The notes under the pieces were generated by a model. The model ran no database searches. It was not told the origin of the DNA and saw only the letters and a list, made by a program, of their open reading frames with translations. Below, piece after piece: positions 24,063 to 31,145 of a stretch of 36,751 bases of DNA. Source of the stretch: JAUWOY01 sp034431315 (GTDB lineage Bacteria > Chloroflexota > Anaerolineae > VGOG01); NCBI GenBank assembly GCA_034431315.1, contig DAOUDK010000141.1, forward strand, positions 1 to 36,751, read 5' to 3'. A program made the position numbers and the translations under genes. Each line of letters begins with the position of its first letter. Position 1 is the stretch's first letter.

Positions 24063-25373
24063 TCACTTGCAATTCGCCCCCGGCGCTGACGACTGGTGAG
24101 CGTACTCCTTCACGGCATCGTAGACGGGCAGCGGGGTGAAATCGGGCTTGACCATGCGGAAATAGTACCAGGCCTGGTTCTTCTCCGCCTCAGAGGGGCG
24201 TTTGAAGAACCAGAAGTTGACCACTCCCACCCAGGGCCACTCTGCCTGGGCCCGCTTGTATGCCTCCACGACGTAGCGGGCCTGCTGCTCTTCGGTAACG
24301 TAGCCGTACGGTTTGGCGGGGAAGTCGGCGGGGACGGCGTTCCAGTTCATCTCGGAGATCCAGATGGGCTTGGTCTCGTCGCCGTTTTTGACCATGATGT
24401 CGCGGGTGTAGAGGGGACGGGAGAAGTTGATAACCCGAGGCCGCATCCGCCGGTCATAAGGGCCCGACCAGAGACCATAGCCCTGCATGGCCAGGATGTC
24501 AAAGTAGTCCCCGGCTCCGGCATCGTACATCCGCTGCAGGAAGATGAAGTCGTTCAGATTGCGGGGGCCTAGTTCAATGGTAGAGGCCAACGCCCCGCTG
24601 ATGATCACGCAGTCGGGGTCGGCTTCCTTGGCTCTGGTGTAGCCTATCTTGAGCAGCTCTGTGTAGGCTTCGGGATCAACTGGCTGCTCGCCCCACTCAG
24701 GGTAGATATTGGGCTCGTTCCAAATCTGGTAATACTTGATGCGGCCCTTGTAGCGACTCACCACGGCGCTGACGAAGTCGCCGAAGTCGGTGTAATCGTC
24801 GGGCGGGGCGTAGGCGCCGATCTCATCGCCCGCTGCCCGCGACCAGGCCGGGGGATTGCTCAGTCGAGCAATGATCGAAACATCGTACTTCTCGGCCAAT
24901 TCCACGATGTTGTCATATTTGGCCCAGGCCGAGCGGTAGGGCTCGTGGCGACGGTCCTCGAAGTCGCCCTGGCCGTGGATTTCGATGTCCTCCCAGGGGA
25001 ACTCCTGGCGAATCCACTTGAAGCCAGCCTCGCTGATCATTTGTAAACTGAGCTCTCGCTTCTCTGGCTCCACTTCTTGCTCCAGAAATACGTTGACTCC
25101 GAAGGGACAGACGCCGGTGTGGGACACGGGGACATAAGGTCTGGTGTCTGGCTGCGGTCGGGTCAGGCTAGAGGCCAGTTGGAACACTCCCCGCACCTGG
25201 GGCAGGAGGTCCTCCTCGCCCGTCCAGTTCAGCAGGAGATGAGAAACAGAGGCCTGTCCTGAGCGTAGCCGAAGGGCCCGCGATGCGACAAGCGACAATG
25301 CTACCAGAATCAGCAGAGCGGCCAAGATGGCGGTGTTTCTTCTGTTGGGCAACCGTGCTAACAGATCACTCAA
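24063..25373 (-). CDS. Clan GH-A glycoside hydrolase-like protein, membrane-anchored
   Basis: This 436-aa protein has an N-terminal membrane segment (TAILAALLILVALSLVASRAL) and a TIM-barrel glycosidase domain. The acid/base Glu is in YYQIWNEPNIYPEW and the likely nucleophile Glu is in IWISEMNWNAVP, the spacing and context of GH5/GH39-type enzymes. Other barrel strands include FKWIRQEFPWEDIE and YDVSIIARLSNPPAW. The start is TTG 25373 with GGAG 6 nt upstream, inside a decayed permease fragment. A dispersed repeat encodes residues ALRLRSGQAS just after the membrane segment. The substrate is unknown; the protein presumably acts outside the membrane on a polysaccharide. Confidence 0.85.
   Translation of the reverse strand: MSDLLARLPNRRNTAILAALLILVALSLVASRALRLRSGQASVSHLLLNWTGEEDLLPQVRGVFQLASSLTRPQPDTRPYVPVSHTGVCPFGVNVFLEQEVEPEKRELSLQMISEAGFKWIRQEFPWEDIEIHGQGDFEDRRHEPYRSAWAKYDNIVELAEKYDVSIIARLSNPPAWSRAAGDEIGAYAPPDDYTDFGDFVSAVVSRYKGRIKYYQIWNEPNIYPEWGEQPVDPEAYTELLKIGYTRAKEADPDCVIISGALASTIELGPRNLNDFIFLQRMYDAGAGDYFDILAMQGYGLWSGPYDRRMRPRVINFSRPLYTRDIMVKNGDETKPIWISEMNWNAVPADFPAKPYGYVTEEQQARYVVEAYKRAQAEWPWVGVVNFWFFKRPSEAEKNQAWYYFRMVKPDFTPLPVYDAVKEYAHQSSAPGANCK
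25253..25276. repeat. Dispersed-repeat fragment within the glycosidase gene
   Basis: The minus strand reads CCTTCGGCTACGCTCAGGAC and then AGG, in frame as LRLRSGQA. I associate this motif with short dispersed repeats in Chloroflexota-type genomes. It lies at the junction between the membrane anchor and the catalytic part, where an insertion would be tolerated. Confidence 0.45.
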
Positions 25374-25557
25374 AAGCTTCTCCAGTGAACCAACTCACCC
25401 ACCCCACGCTGAAGGGCAGCAGTCCCCTTGTCGCCTTGCTGATGTAGGCGTAACCGCCGCCAGCGATGGGAAAGCTGGCGGCCAGCTCGGCGTAGGACTT
25501 GAAGAACGGGGCGGGGGCGTGTTCCACGACCTGCCGGGTTACGTTGCCCAGCGCACC
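25366..25557 (-). pseudogene. Remnant: Usp C-terminus fused to APC permease fragment
   Basis: In the +1 frame relative to the end of the Usp gene, a 63-codon stretch reads GALGNVTRQVVEHAPAPF, the typical end of a universal stress protein. It is followed without a break by FKSYAELAASFPIAGGGYAY and GLLPFSVGWVSWF, which match the TM2-TM3 region of APC-family amino acid permeases. Both ends of the permease are missing. This looks like a deletion scar joining two genes. It ends at TGA 25366, overlapping the TTG start of the glycosidase. Confidence 0.6.
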
Positions 25558-26360
25558 ACCAGCACTGGGCGCTTGGCCGCCAATAGGATGTCGGCGCTCA
25601 AGTCGCCCACCAGGTGAGCGTTCAGGCCAGGGGTGACGTGATGCCCGGTCATCAGCAGCTCGTATTGACCCTCCCGGGCCTCGGCGATGATCTCGTCCCG
25701 CACCAGGCCATGACGGATCACCGCGCGGGTTACCACTCCCTCCGCCGCCAGCAGGTCCAGCATCTGGCTGAGGTGCACCCCTTCTCGCGAGCCGCGTTGG
25801 ATCAGTTCCTCCGCCGACGCTTCCAGGTCGTCTAGGACCGCGTCTTCGGCCAGCGGCAGTTGGGACATCACGTGGAGCAGAGTCACCGACGCCTCCAGAG
25901 CCCGGGCCAGGCGGCCAGCGAAGCGGACGGTGTGTTCGCTCACAGGACCGGCCGAGGAACAGACCAGGAACCGTTTGAGGTCGCGGGTGCGCCCTTTGAC
26001 CACCAGGACGGAGGCAGGGGCGTGCCCGGTGACGTGGAGAGCCACCGAGCCCAGCAGCAGCTTCACGATCCCCCGCCGCCCGCGGCTGCCGATGATCACC
26101 AGGTCGTATGGAGCGGCCTTCGCCTGACGGACTACCTCCTCGGCCATCCCGCCGGTTCGCCGGTGGATGATGACCGGAATTCTGGCTGTCTCCAGGTCGG
26201 CAGCGGCCGCCTCGGCCATCCGACGCGCTTCTTCCTCCCGGTCGTGTTCGGCTACGACCAGGATGTCCACGTCGCTCGCCGCCTTTTGCGCGACACGCAC
26301 GCCCATCTCCAGTGCCCGGGCTGAGTGAGAAGAGCCGTTAGTACAGAGTAGAATCCTCAT
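25539..26360 (-). CDS. Tandem universal stress protein (UspA family)
   Basis: This 273-aa protein has two Usp domains. The first (residues 1 to ~125) has MRILLCTNGSSHS and the nucleotide-binding signature GSRGRRGIVKLLLGSVA (G-x2-G-x9-G-S). The second (about 130-273) has FLVCSSAGPVSEHTVRFAG and a degenerate loop GHHVTPGLNAHLVGD, so ATP binding there is less certain. It ends in RPVLVVRWAT, a normal Usp end. The start ATG 26360 follows GGTGGAA. It lies 18 nt after the stop of the transporter gene and is probably co-transcribed with it. Its 3' end overlaps the Usp/permease remnant in another frame. Confidence 0.88.
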   Translation of the reverse strand: MRILLCTNGSSHSARALEMGVRVAQKAASDVDILVVAEHDREEEARRMAEAAAADLETARIPVIIHRRTGGMAEEVVRQAKAAPYDLVIIGSRGRRGIVKLLLGSVALHVTGHAPASVLVVKGRTRDLKRFLVCSSAGPVSEHTVRFAGRLARALEASVTLLHVMSQLPLAEDAVLDDLEASAEELIQRGSREGVHLSQMLDLLAAEGVVTRAVIRHGLVRDEIIAEAREGQYELLMTGHHVTPGLNAHLVGDLSADILLAAKRPVLVVRWAT

Positions 26361-26378
26361 TGTTTTCCACCACTCACG

Positions 26379-27437
26379 TTACAGCAACATAAGTATTACA
26401 GGGATGACAAAGATCACGCCCAGAAAGAGGACGAGGTTCCTGCGCCGGCTGGTGATCCAGGCCAGCGCATCCGAGATAGCCCGTTCGTAGGACCGGTAGG
26501 CCAACAGGATGAGGAGCAGAGAGACGATGGCCGCGCAGACCATATGGGTCGCCACCACGGTCACCGCTCGGGGATCTCCCAGCAGTGCCGCGGCGACGAG
26601 CGTGTCCACAAAGGTGGAGATATTCGCCCCCATGACGTATGGGATGATGTTCTCTCGGCGCATGTAGCCACGGACAGAGAGGGGGACCAGGATGCCCACG
26701 GATATGGAGACGGACAGTGTGACCAGAGTGATCGCCAGTCCCATCAGGAACATGACCTCAGGACGATAGACCAGCCTGGGTACTTGACCGAAGTCGGTTC
26801 TCTCCAGTCGCATCTGGGGCAGGGCGCGGTCGAAGAGGCGGAAACTGAGCGTCACCAGTCCCACCCCGGCTACGAAAAGCGCCCAGTCGGGAAGGAAGGC
26901 CGCGAGGGGGTTGAGCAGCGGTTCCAGTCCCCGGTTGACGCCGGCTGCCAGCCCCTCCAGGGCAGGAATAGAAAGGCCGTCGAGCCAGCCCCGGCTGAGG
27001 ATCAGCAGCCCCATCGGTAGGACCACCAACTGGACCGAGCCGGTAAGCAAGAGGGAAAGGACGCCTGCGGTGAGCGCAGTCCGACGCTCATGCTTTCGCA
27101 GGGTGTAGATGAAGCCGACCAGCAGAACGATGAGGCAGGCCCCCAGGCGCGAGCCAGCAACCATAGTGAAGGTTTGGAGGGGTGACAGCGCGTCAGCGCT
27201 CAACAGGGCCACCGCTGCGGCCGCCACTGGCGACCCACTCAGGATCAGATAGGCCATCAGCCAGCCGAACCCCATGCTGTCGGCGGTGTTGGTGACCGCC
27301 AAGTGGCCTCGCAGAAGCGGCGCTAGCCCTCCGGCTCCCTCTTTCATCAGCCCCAGGGCGAGGACAAAAAGCAAGAACCCTGATATCGCCAGCCCTGGTT
27401 TTTTCCATTTCAGCCGTCTACCCTGCTGGCTTCTCAC
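26379..27437 (-). CDS. Na/Pi-cotransporter-like membrane protein
   Basis: This 352-aa protein has about nine membrane helices. Two inverted-topology QSSS-like repeats typical of the NptA/PF02690 family are recognisable but diverged: GSPVAAAAVALLSADALSPL followed by LGACLIV, and SISVGILVPLSVRG followed by IPYVMGANISTFVDT. The family imports phosphate with sodium, but the diverged motifs leave the substrate open. The start is GTG 27437 with GAGGAG 8 nt upstream. It lies just beyond the terminator of the heat-shock operon and leads a unit with the Usp gene. Confidence 0.75.
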   Translation of the reverse strand: MRSQQGRRLKWKKPGLAISGFLLFVLALGLMKEGAGGLAPLLRGHLAVTNTADSMGFGWLMAYLILSGSPVAAAAVALLSADALSPLQTFTMVAGSRLGACLIVLLVGFIYTLRKHERRTALTAGVLSLLLTGSVQLVVLPMGLLILSRGWLDGLSIPALEGLAAGVNRGLEPLLNPLAAFLPDWALFVAGVGLVTLSFRLFDRALPQMRLERTDFGQVPRLVYRPEVMFLMGLAITLVTLSVSISVGILVPLSVRGYMRRENIIPYVMGANISTFVDTLVAAALLGDPRAVTVVATHMVCAAIVSLLLILLAYRSYERAISDALAWITSRRRNLVLFLGVIFVIPVILMLL

Positions 27438-27466
27438 TTATCGTTCTCCTCTGATGAGAGGACAAA

Positions 27467-27496
27467 GCAAAAAGGCCACAGGAGACCTCCTGTGGC
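27467..27496 (-). terminator. Terminator of the heat-shock operon
   Basis: A perfect 10-bp stem, GCCACAGGAG with CTCCTGTGGC and a 2-nt loop (27475-27496), is followed on the minus strand by CTTTTTGCTTT. It lies about 80 bp after the darA stop. Confidence 0.9.
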
Positions 27497-27574
27497 TGGG
27501 CTGCTCAAAATAGCACAGAGTTGCCCCTTTCAATGCCGACAAGGTCAACTGATAGGTCAAGTAGCTTCTGTGCT

Positions 27575-27868
27575 CTACAGTCTCTCCAGCCTCTCCACAT
27601 TTATCACGAAGACGATGGCCCCGCTGACCTCCACCTCTTTAGCTCTGGGCCATGCTGGCGTATGCAGGCGAGACTTGACGTTCTGTTTGATGATATTCAG
27701 CGCCTCATCAACTTGCCCTTCCTCGACGCCGCTCACAATGGTCGTGTTACCCGCTCGCAGGAAGCCGCCAGTGCTTCCCATGCGCGTGGCTCTGAAACCC
27801 TGGGCTAACAGGGCATTGACGACCGCATCAGCGTCGTCGTTGTGGACGATTGCTTGGATCAGCTTCAT
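27575..27868 (-). CDS. darA: Cyclic-di-AMP receptor, PII-like (DarA/PstA)
   Basis: This 97-aa protein of the CdAMP_rec (DUF970) family forms a PII-like trimer that binds cyclic di-AMP. The signatures are MKLIQAIVHNDDADAVVNAL and FRATRMGSTGGFLRAGNTT, followed by IVSGVEEGQVDEALNII. It is somewhat shorter than the Firmicutes protein (about 109 aa). A strong AGGAGGTG precedes ATG 27868. It begins 14 nt after rsmE and is the last gene before the operon terminator, so it should respond to the hrcA promoter unless it has its own. No cyclase gene is in the window. Confidence 0.9.
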   Translation of the reverse strand: MKLIQAIVHNDDADAVVNALLAQGFRATRMGSTGGFLRAGNTTIVSGVEEGQVDEALNIIKQNVKSRLHTPAWPRAKEVEVSGAIVFVINVERLERL

Positions 27869-27882
27869 GGGTCTGTCACCTC

Positions 27883-28821
27883 CTAGCTTAAGTCCCCCAG
27901 TTCATACAGGATAGCCGCCGTGGCCACCAGACCGGCCGTATCGGCCCGCAGGATGCGGGGGCCCAGGGTGATGGGGACGATGCCGTACCGCTGAGCTAAC
28001 GTCACCTCTTCGAAAGTGAAGCCCCCCTCAGGGCCGACGAAGAGGCTAATGGAAAAGGGCCTGGAAGGAAATGACAGGGCCTTCTTCCCTTTCGCTTTCT
28101 TCCCTCCTTTTCCAAATACTAGCTTCAGGTTGACCCTCTCCTCTTCCTCCCAGCTGATCATGGCTGCCATCACTTCCAAGATTGCTGCGGTCGCTAGCTT
28201 CAGGTCTCCCAACCACTTTTGGAACTCAGGATCCGTCACGTCGGCGGTGCTGATCTCTTCCAAGATTGCTGCGATCGCTAGCTTCAGGTTGACCTTCTTC
28301 TCTTCCTCCCAGGGCATCAATGAGAGCCCCCCTGTCTGCCTCGCCCGTTCGCAGGCCTGGGAGAAGAGCATGGCCGACTGGAGGCTGGGAAGCCGGCCCC
28401 GCCTGCTTTGCTCCGCCGCTTCCTGAACGATGCGTTCCCAACGGCCTCTCTTCTTGTCCACATCGTCCAGGCTGCCGATGACGCAGCGCTGGCTGATGAG
28501 GGGCACGAATTCCACGATGCCCAGTTCCGTGCCCTTCTGCAAGACGAGCTCGAAATGGCTGCCCTTGAGCACGCCCTGATAAAGAGAGACCTTGGTGCGG
28601 GGCTCGCCGGTGGCGAGAGTCCTGCTCAGCACCTTACTTACTACCCGCTCTCGGCCCACCTCGACGATTTCGACCTCCCGCTCCCAGCCGGAGTTGTCCA
28701 GGACGATGATGGAAACGCCAGGGCGTAGGCGCAGGACATCTCTGATGTGGTGCACTGCTGGCCCGGTGATCGTAACTCTGTCATCCTCAAACTGGTCGGG
28801 CGATACAAAAAAGCGGTGCAT
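27883..28821 (-). CDS. rsmE: 16S rRNA m3U1498 methyltransferase with repeat insertion
   Basis: This 312-aa SPOUT enzyme methylates 16S rRNA U1498. ATG 28821 (MHRFFV) is chosen over an upstream ATG because AAAGGAG lies upstream and the first 37 codons of the longer frame are heptamer repeat. The PUA-like start is MHRFFVSPDQFEDD. The SPOUT knot shows FVGPEGGFTFEEV (residues 262-274) and LGPRILRADTAGL (286-298). The family is usually about 245 aa. The excess lies at residues ~171-255, where WEEEKKVNLKLAIAAILEE is followed by a second LKLATAAILE and a second WEEEERVNLKL. The insertion lies before the knot and is in frame, so function may be retained. Confidence 0.88.
   Translation of the reverse strand: MHRFFVSPDQFEDDRVTITGPAVHHIRDVLRLRPGVSIIVLDNSGWEREVEIVEVGRERVVSKVLSRTLATGEPRTKVSLYQGVLKGSHFELVLQKGTELGIVEFVPLISQRCVIGSLDDVDKKRGRWERIVQEAAEQSRRGRLPSLQSAMLFSQACERARQTGGLSLMPWEEEKKVNLKLAIAAILEEISTADVTDPEFQKWLGDLKLATAAILEVMAAMISWEEEERVNLKLVFGKGGKKAKGKKALSFPSRPFSISLFVGPEGGFTFEEVTLAQRYGIVPITLGPRILRADTAGLVATAAILYELGDLS
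28119..28312. repeat. Direct repeats making the RsmE insertion
   Basis: A 32-bp repeat (28174-28205 and 28258-28289, one mismatch) is spaced by 84 bp. A 35-bp repeat (28119-28153 and 28278-28312, about two mismatches) is spaced by 159 bp. CTAGCTTCAGGT occurs three times (28119, 28194, 28278). Both spacings are multiples of three. One copy contains GCGATCGC. Confidence 0.85.
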
Positions 28822-28838
28822 AGCCTGAATTCTCCTTT

Positions 28839-28934
28839 GGAAGTTGGGAGATAGAAGCTGTAAGTTGGAAGTTAGAAGTTGGAAGGCCAACCTCCAACCT
28901 CTAATCTCCAGCTTCCGATCTCCAACCTCCAACC
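28839..28934. repeat. Heptanucleotide array at the prmA-rsmE junction
   Basis: Thirteen consecutive heptamers, seven of GGAAGTT type then six of CAACCTC type, run without a phase break and form an imperfect inverted repeat. On the minus strand the array encodes the last ten residues of PrmA (VGGWRSEAGD) and the spacer before rsmE, up to just before its ribosome site. Confidence 0.85.
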
Positions 28935-29803
28935 AATGTCACCCAATCCTTCTCCTGCCGACGTTCGACGATCCCCATTCCATGCTCTCCTAAAGCCGCC
29001 GTTACTTCCGCCTCCTGCTCCTCAATGATGCCCGCTGCGATCATCAGGCCAGCCGGTCGAACCCGATCCACCAGCCCCTGGTCGGCGAGCTCGACGATCA
29101 CCCTGGCCAGAATGTTGACGAGCACTAGCTCAAACTCCTCCGCGGCCTTGTCCAGCGAGCCAGGCTCAACGGTAACGATGTCTTGCACTCCGTTGGACTG
29201 CACGTTAGCTCGGGCGGCTTTCACGGCCAGCGGATCGTTGTCCAGGGCCAGGACGGAGCCTGCTCCCAGCTTGGCCGCAGCGATAGCCAGGATCCCTGAG
29301 CCGGTACCCAGGTCTAGAACTTTGGCCCCCGGCTTCAGGTGCTCCTCCAGAGCTTGCAGGCACATCCGTGTGGTGGGATGCAGGCCCGTGCCGAAGGCCA
29401 TGCCCGGATCCAGTTCGATTACGACCTCATCAGGCCGGGGCTGGTGCTCTTGCCACGAGGGCTTGATCACGATGCGCTGGCCGACGTGCAGGACATGATA
29501 GTGCTTCTTCCAGGCATTGGCCCAATCGTCTTCGGTGAGCTCGCGGAACTCAGGTGGTGGGAGAGGGTAAATCTGACTTAGATGCCAGAGGGCCTCCTCT
29601 ATGCGCTGCTGAGTTTTTAGCCCCTCTTCGTCCAAAGGCAGGTAGGTCTTGACGGTGACAACCGCTGTGTCGCCCGATCCGTCGTCAAAATCCGTTGACA
29701 GCACCGCCCCGCCGCGCCCGTAGCGGTTGAACACCTCGCTCACCGCCTCAGCCGCTTCCCCGTCCACCTGGACACTGACTTCCAGCCAACTCTTCCCTGT
29801 CAT
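28901..29803 (-). CDS. prmA: Ribosomal protein L11 methyltransferase
   Basis: This 300-aa enzyme trimethylates L11. The N-terminal substrate domain (WLEVSVQVDGEAAEAV) is followed by a class I SAM fold with DLGTGSGILAIAAAKLG at residues 164-180, preceded by ELDPGMAFGTGLHPTT, the PrmA signature. NPPY-like motif IV is replaced by LVLVNILARV, as is normal for PrmA. ATG 29803 overlaps the dnaJ TGA by 4 nt. The last ten residues come from the heptamer array and are unlikely to be conserved. Confidence 0.94.
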   Translation of the reverse strand: MTGKSWLEVSVQVDGEAAEAVSEVFNRYGRGGAVLSTDFDDGSGDTAVVTVKTYLPLDEEGLKTQQRIEEALWHLSQIYPLPPPEFRELTEDDWANAWKKHYHVLHVGQRIVIKPSWQEHQPRPDEVVIELDPGMAFGTGLHPTTRMCLQALEEHLKPGAKVLDLGTGSGILAIAAAKLGAGSVLALDNDPLAVKAARANVQSNGVQDIVTVEPGSLDKAAEEFELVLVNILARVIVELADQGLVDRVRPAGLMIAAGIIEEQEAEVTAALGEHGMGIVERRQEKDWVTLVGGWRSEAGD

Positions 29804-30912
29804 CTAAGGAAATCCACTATCTTCTCCAACAAGCCCTTCTCTTCCTGAGGAATAACTTCCTTACCCAACGTCTTGGCCAAATCCCCGAACAGCTCTTTCT
29901 GTTCGTCGCTCAAGTCGGTGGGAATCGCTACCTGTACTATCACCAACTGGTCGCCCCGACCATTGCGCCTGAGATAGGGCACGCCTTTGCCCCGCAGGCG
30001 GAAGACCTTGCCCGTCTGGGTGCCCCCAGCAATGACCAACTTCTCTTCACCCTCTATTGTGGGCACCATGACCTCGTCGCCCAGGGCTGCCTGGGCGACG
30101 TTGATCGCCAATTCCAGGATGATGTTGTGGTCTTGGCGGCGGAAGTAGCGATGGGATTTAACCGAGAGAACCACGTAGAGGTTGCCCGGTGGGCCGCCCC
30201 GCGTTCCGGGCTCCCCCTCACCGGCCAGGCGGATCTGTGTCCCGTTATCTACCCCCGCCGGCACTTTGACGGAGATGGTGCGGGTCACTCGCACGCGCTT
30301 CTGGCCACGGCACTCAGTGCAAGGGGTGGTCACGATCTCCCCCTCCCCTCTGCAGCGGGGACAGGTGCTCACGTTGATAAAAGAGCCGAGGATAGACTGT
30401 TGAGTACGCCGCACCTCGCCGGTCCCGTTACACTGGGGGCAGCGGATGGGACTGGTGCCCGGCTCAGCGCCGCTGCCACGACAGCGAGGGCAGGTCTCGT
30501 AGCGCGGAATTTCCAGTTCCTTCTCGCAGCCAAAGACAGCTTCCTCGAAAGAGATGGTCAGATCGTAGCGCAGGTCAGTTCCGCGGCGCGGCGCGCGCCG
30601 GGCCCTGGTGCGGGGGCCGAAGCCAAAAAGGTCGAAGATGTCACTGAAGCCGCCGAAACCGAAGTCGCTGAAGTCGCCCCAGCGCCCCTGGACGCCAGAA
30701 TGACCGAAGCGGTCGTAGGTGGCTCGCTTCTCCTGATCGGAGAGAACCTCGTGGGCCTCGTTTATCTCTTTGAATTTGGCTTCGGCGTCGGGGCTCTTGT
30801 TGACGTCGGGGTGATATTGGCGGGCCAGCTTTCGGTAAGCTTTCTTTATCTCATCCTGGCTGGCCGAGCGGCCCACGCCGAGCACATCGTAGTAGTCGCG
30901 TTTAGAACTCAT
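29800..30912 (-). CDS. dnaJ: Chaperone DnaJ (Hsp40)
   Basis: This 370-aa co-chaperone stimulates the DnaK ATPase. The J domain has YHPDVNKSPD (His34-Pro35-Asp36). A Gly/Phe-rich linker (GFGGFSDIFDLFGFGP) is followed by four CxxCxGxG zinc motifs (CPRCRGSG, CPQCNGTG, CPRCRGEG, CTECRGQK), then the C-terminal substrate-binding domains. Compared with the longest DnaJ proteins the Gly/Phe stretch is short. GAGG lies 6 nt before ATG 30912. It begins 10 nt after the DUF2283 gene and overlaps prmA. Confidence 0.96.
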   Translation of the reverse strand: MSSKRDYYDVLGVGRSASQDEIKKAYRKLARQYHPDVNKSPDAEAKFKEINEAHEVLSDQEKRATYDRFGHSGVQGRWGDFSDFGFGGFSDIFDLFGFGPRTRARRAPRRGTDLRYDLTISFEEAVFGCEKELEIPRYETCPRCRGSGAEPGTSPIRCPQCNGTGEVRRTQQSILGSFINVSTCPRCRGEGEIVTTPCTECRGQKRVRVTRTISVKVPAGVDNGTQIRLAGEGEPGTRGGPPGNLYVVLSVKSHRYFRRQDHNIILELAINVAQAALGDEVMVPTIEGEEKLVIAGGTQTGKVFRLRGKGVPYLRRNGRGDQLVIVQVAIPTDLSDEQKELFGDLAKTLGKEVIPQEEKGLLEKIVDFLR

Positions 30913-30922
30913 CTATCCTCAA

Positions 30923-31138
30923 TTACTGGGCTACCAGGGCTATGTCCTCCAGAACCACCCGCCGAAAGACGTCGGGGGTACCAAATCGTTTTACTGCATC
31001 CAGGATCTCTATTCCTGCTAACCGCCCTTCGGCATCATAGTCGGCTGCAATGCCTTCGGCCAGGTGCTTGGTCGTCACTGTGGTCTCGATAAAGCGGATG
31101 TAGAGCGCGTCCACTTCCGAATCATACGTAATCCTCAT
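30923..31138 (-). CDS. DUF2283 protein between dnaK and dnaJ
   Basis: This 71-aa protein starts at ATG 31138 (MRITYDSEVDALYIRF); the frame is open 15 codons further into dnaK's 3' end. The opening and YDAEGRLAGIEILDA are typical of DUF2283, a small beta-rich family of unknown function often found near toxin-antitoxin and mobile genes. It lies 7 nt after dnaK and 10 nt before dnaJ, so it is co-transcribed and under heat-shock control. It is not part of the usual dnaK-dnaJ order. Confidence 0.85.
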   Translation of the reverse strand: MRITYDSEVDALYIRFIETTVTTKHLAEGIAADYDAEGRLAGIEILDAVKRFGTPDVFRRVVLEDIALVAQ

Positions 31139-31145
31139 CTCTTTT

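Noticed and set aside
28822..28932. Longer RsmE with 37 extra N-terminal residues
   Set aside because: The extra part is translated heptamer repeat; ATG 28821 has AAAGGAG upstream and the family-typical MHRFF start.
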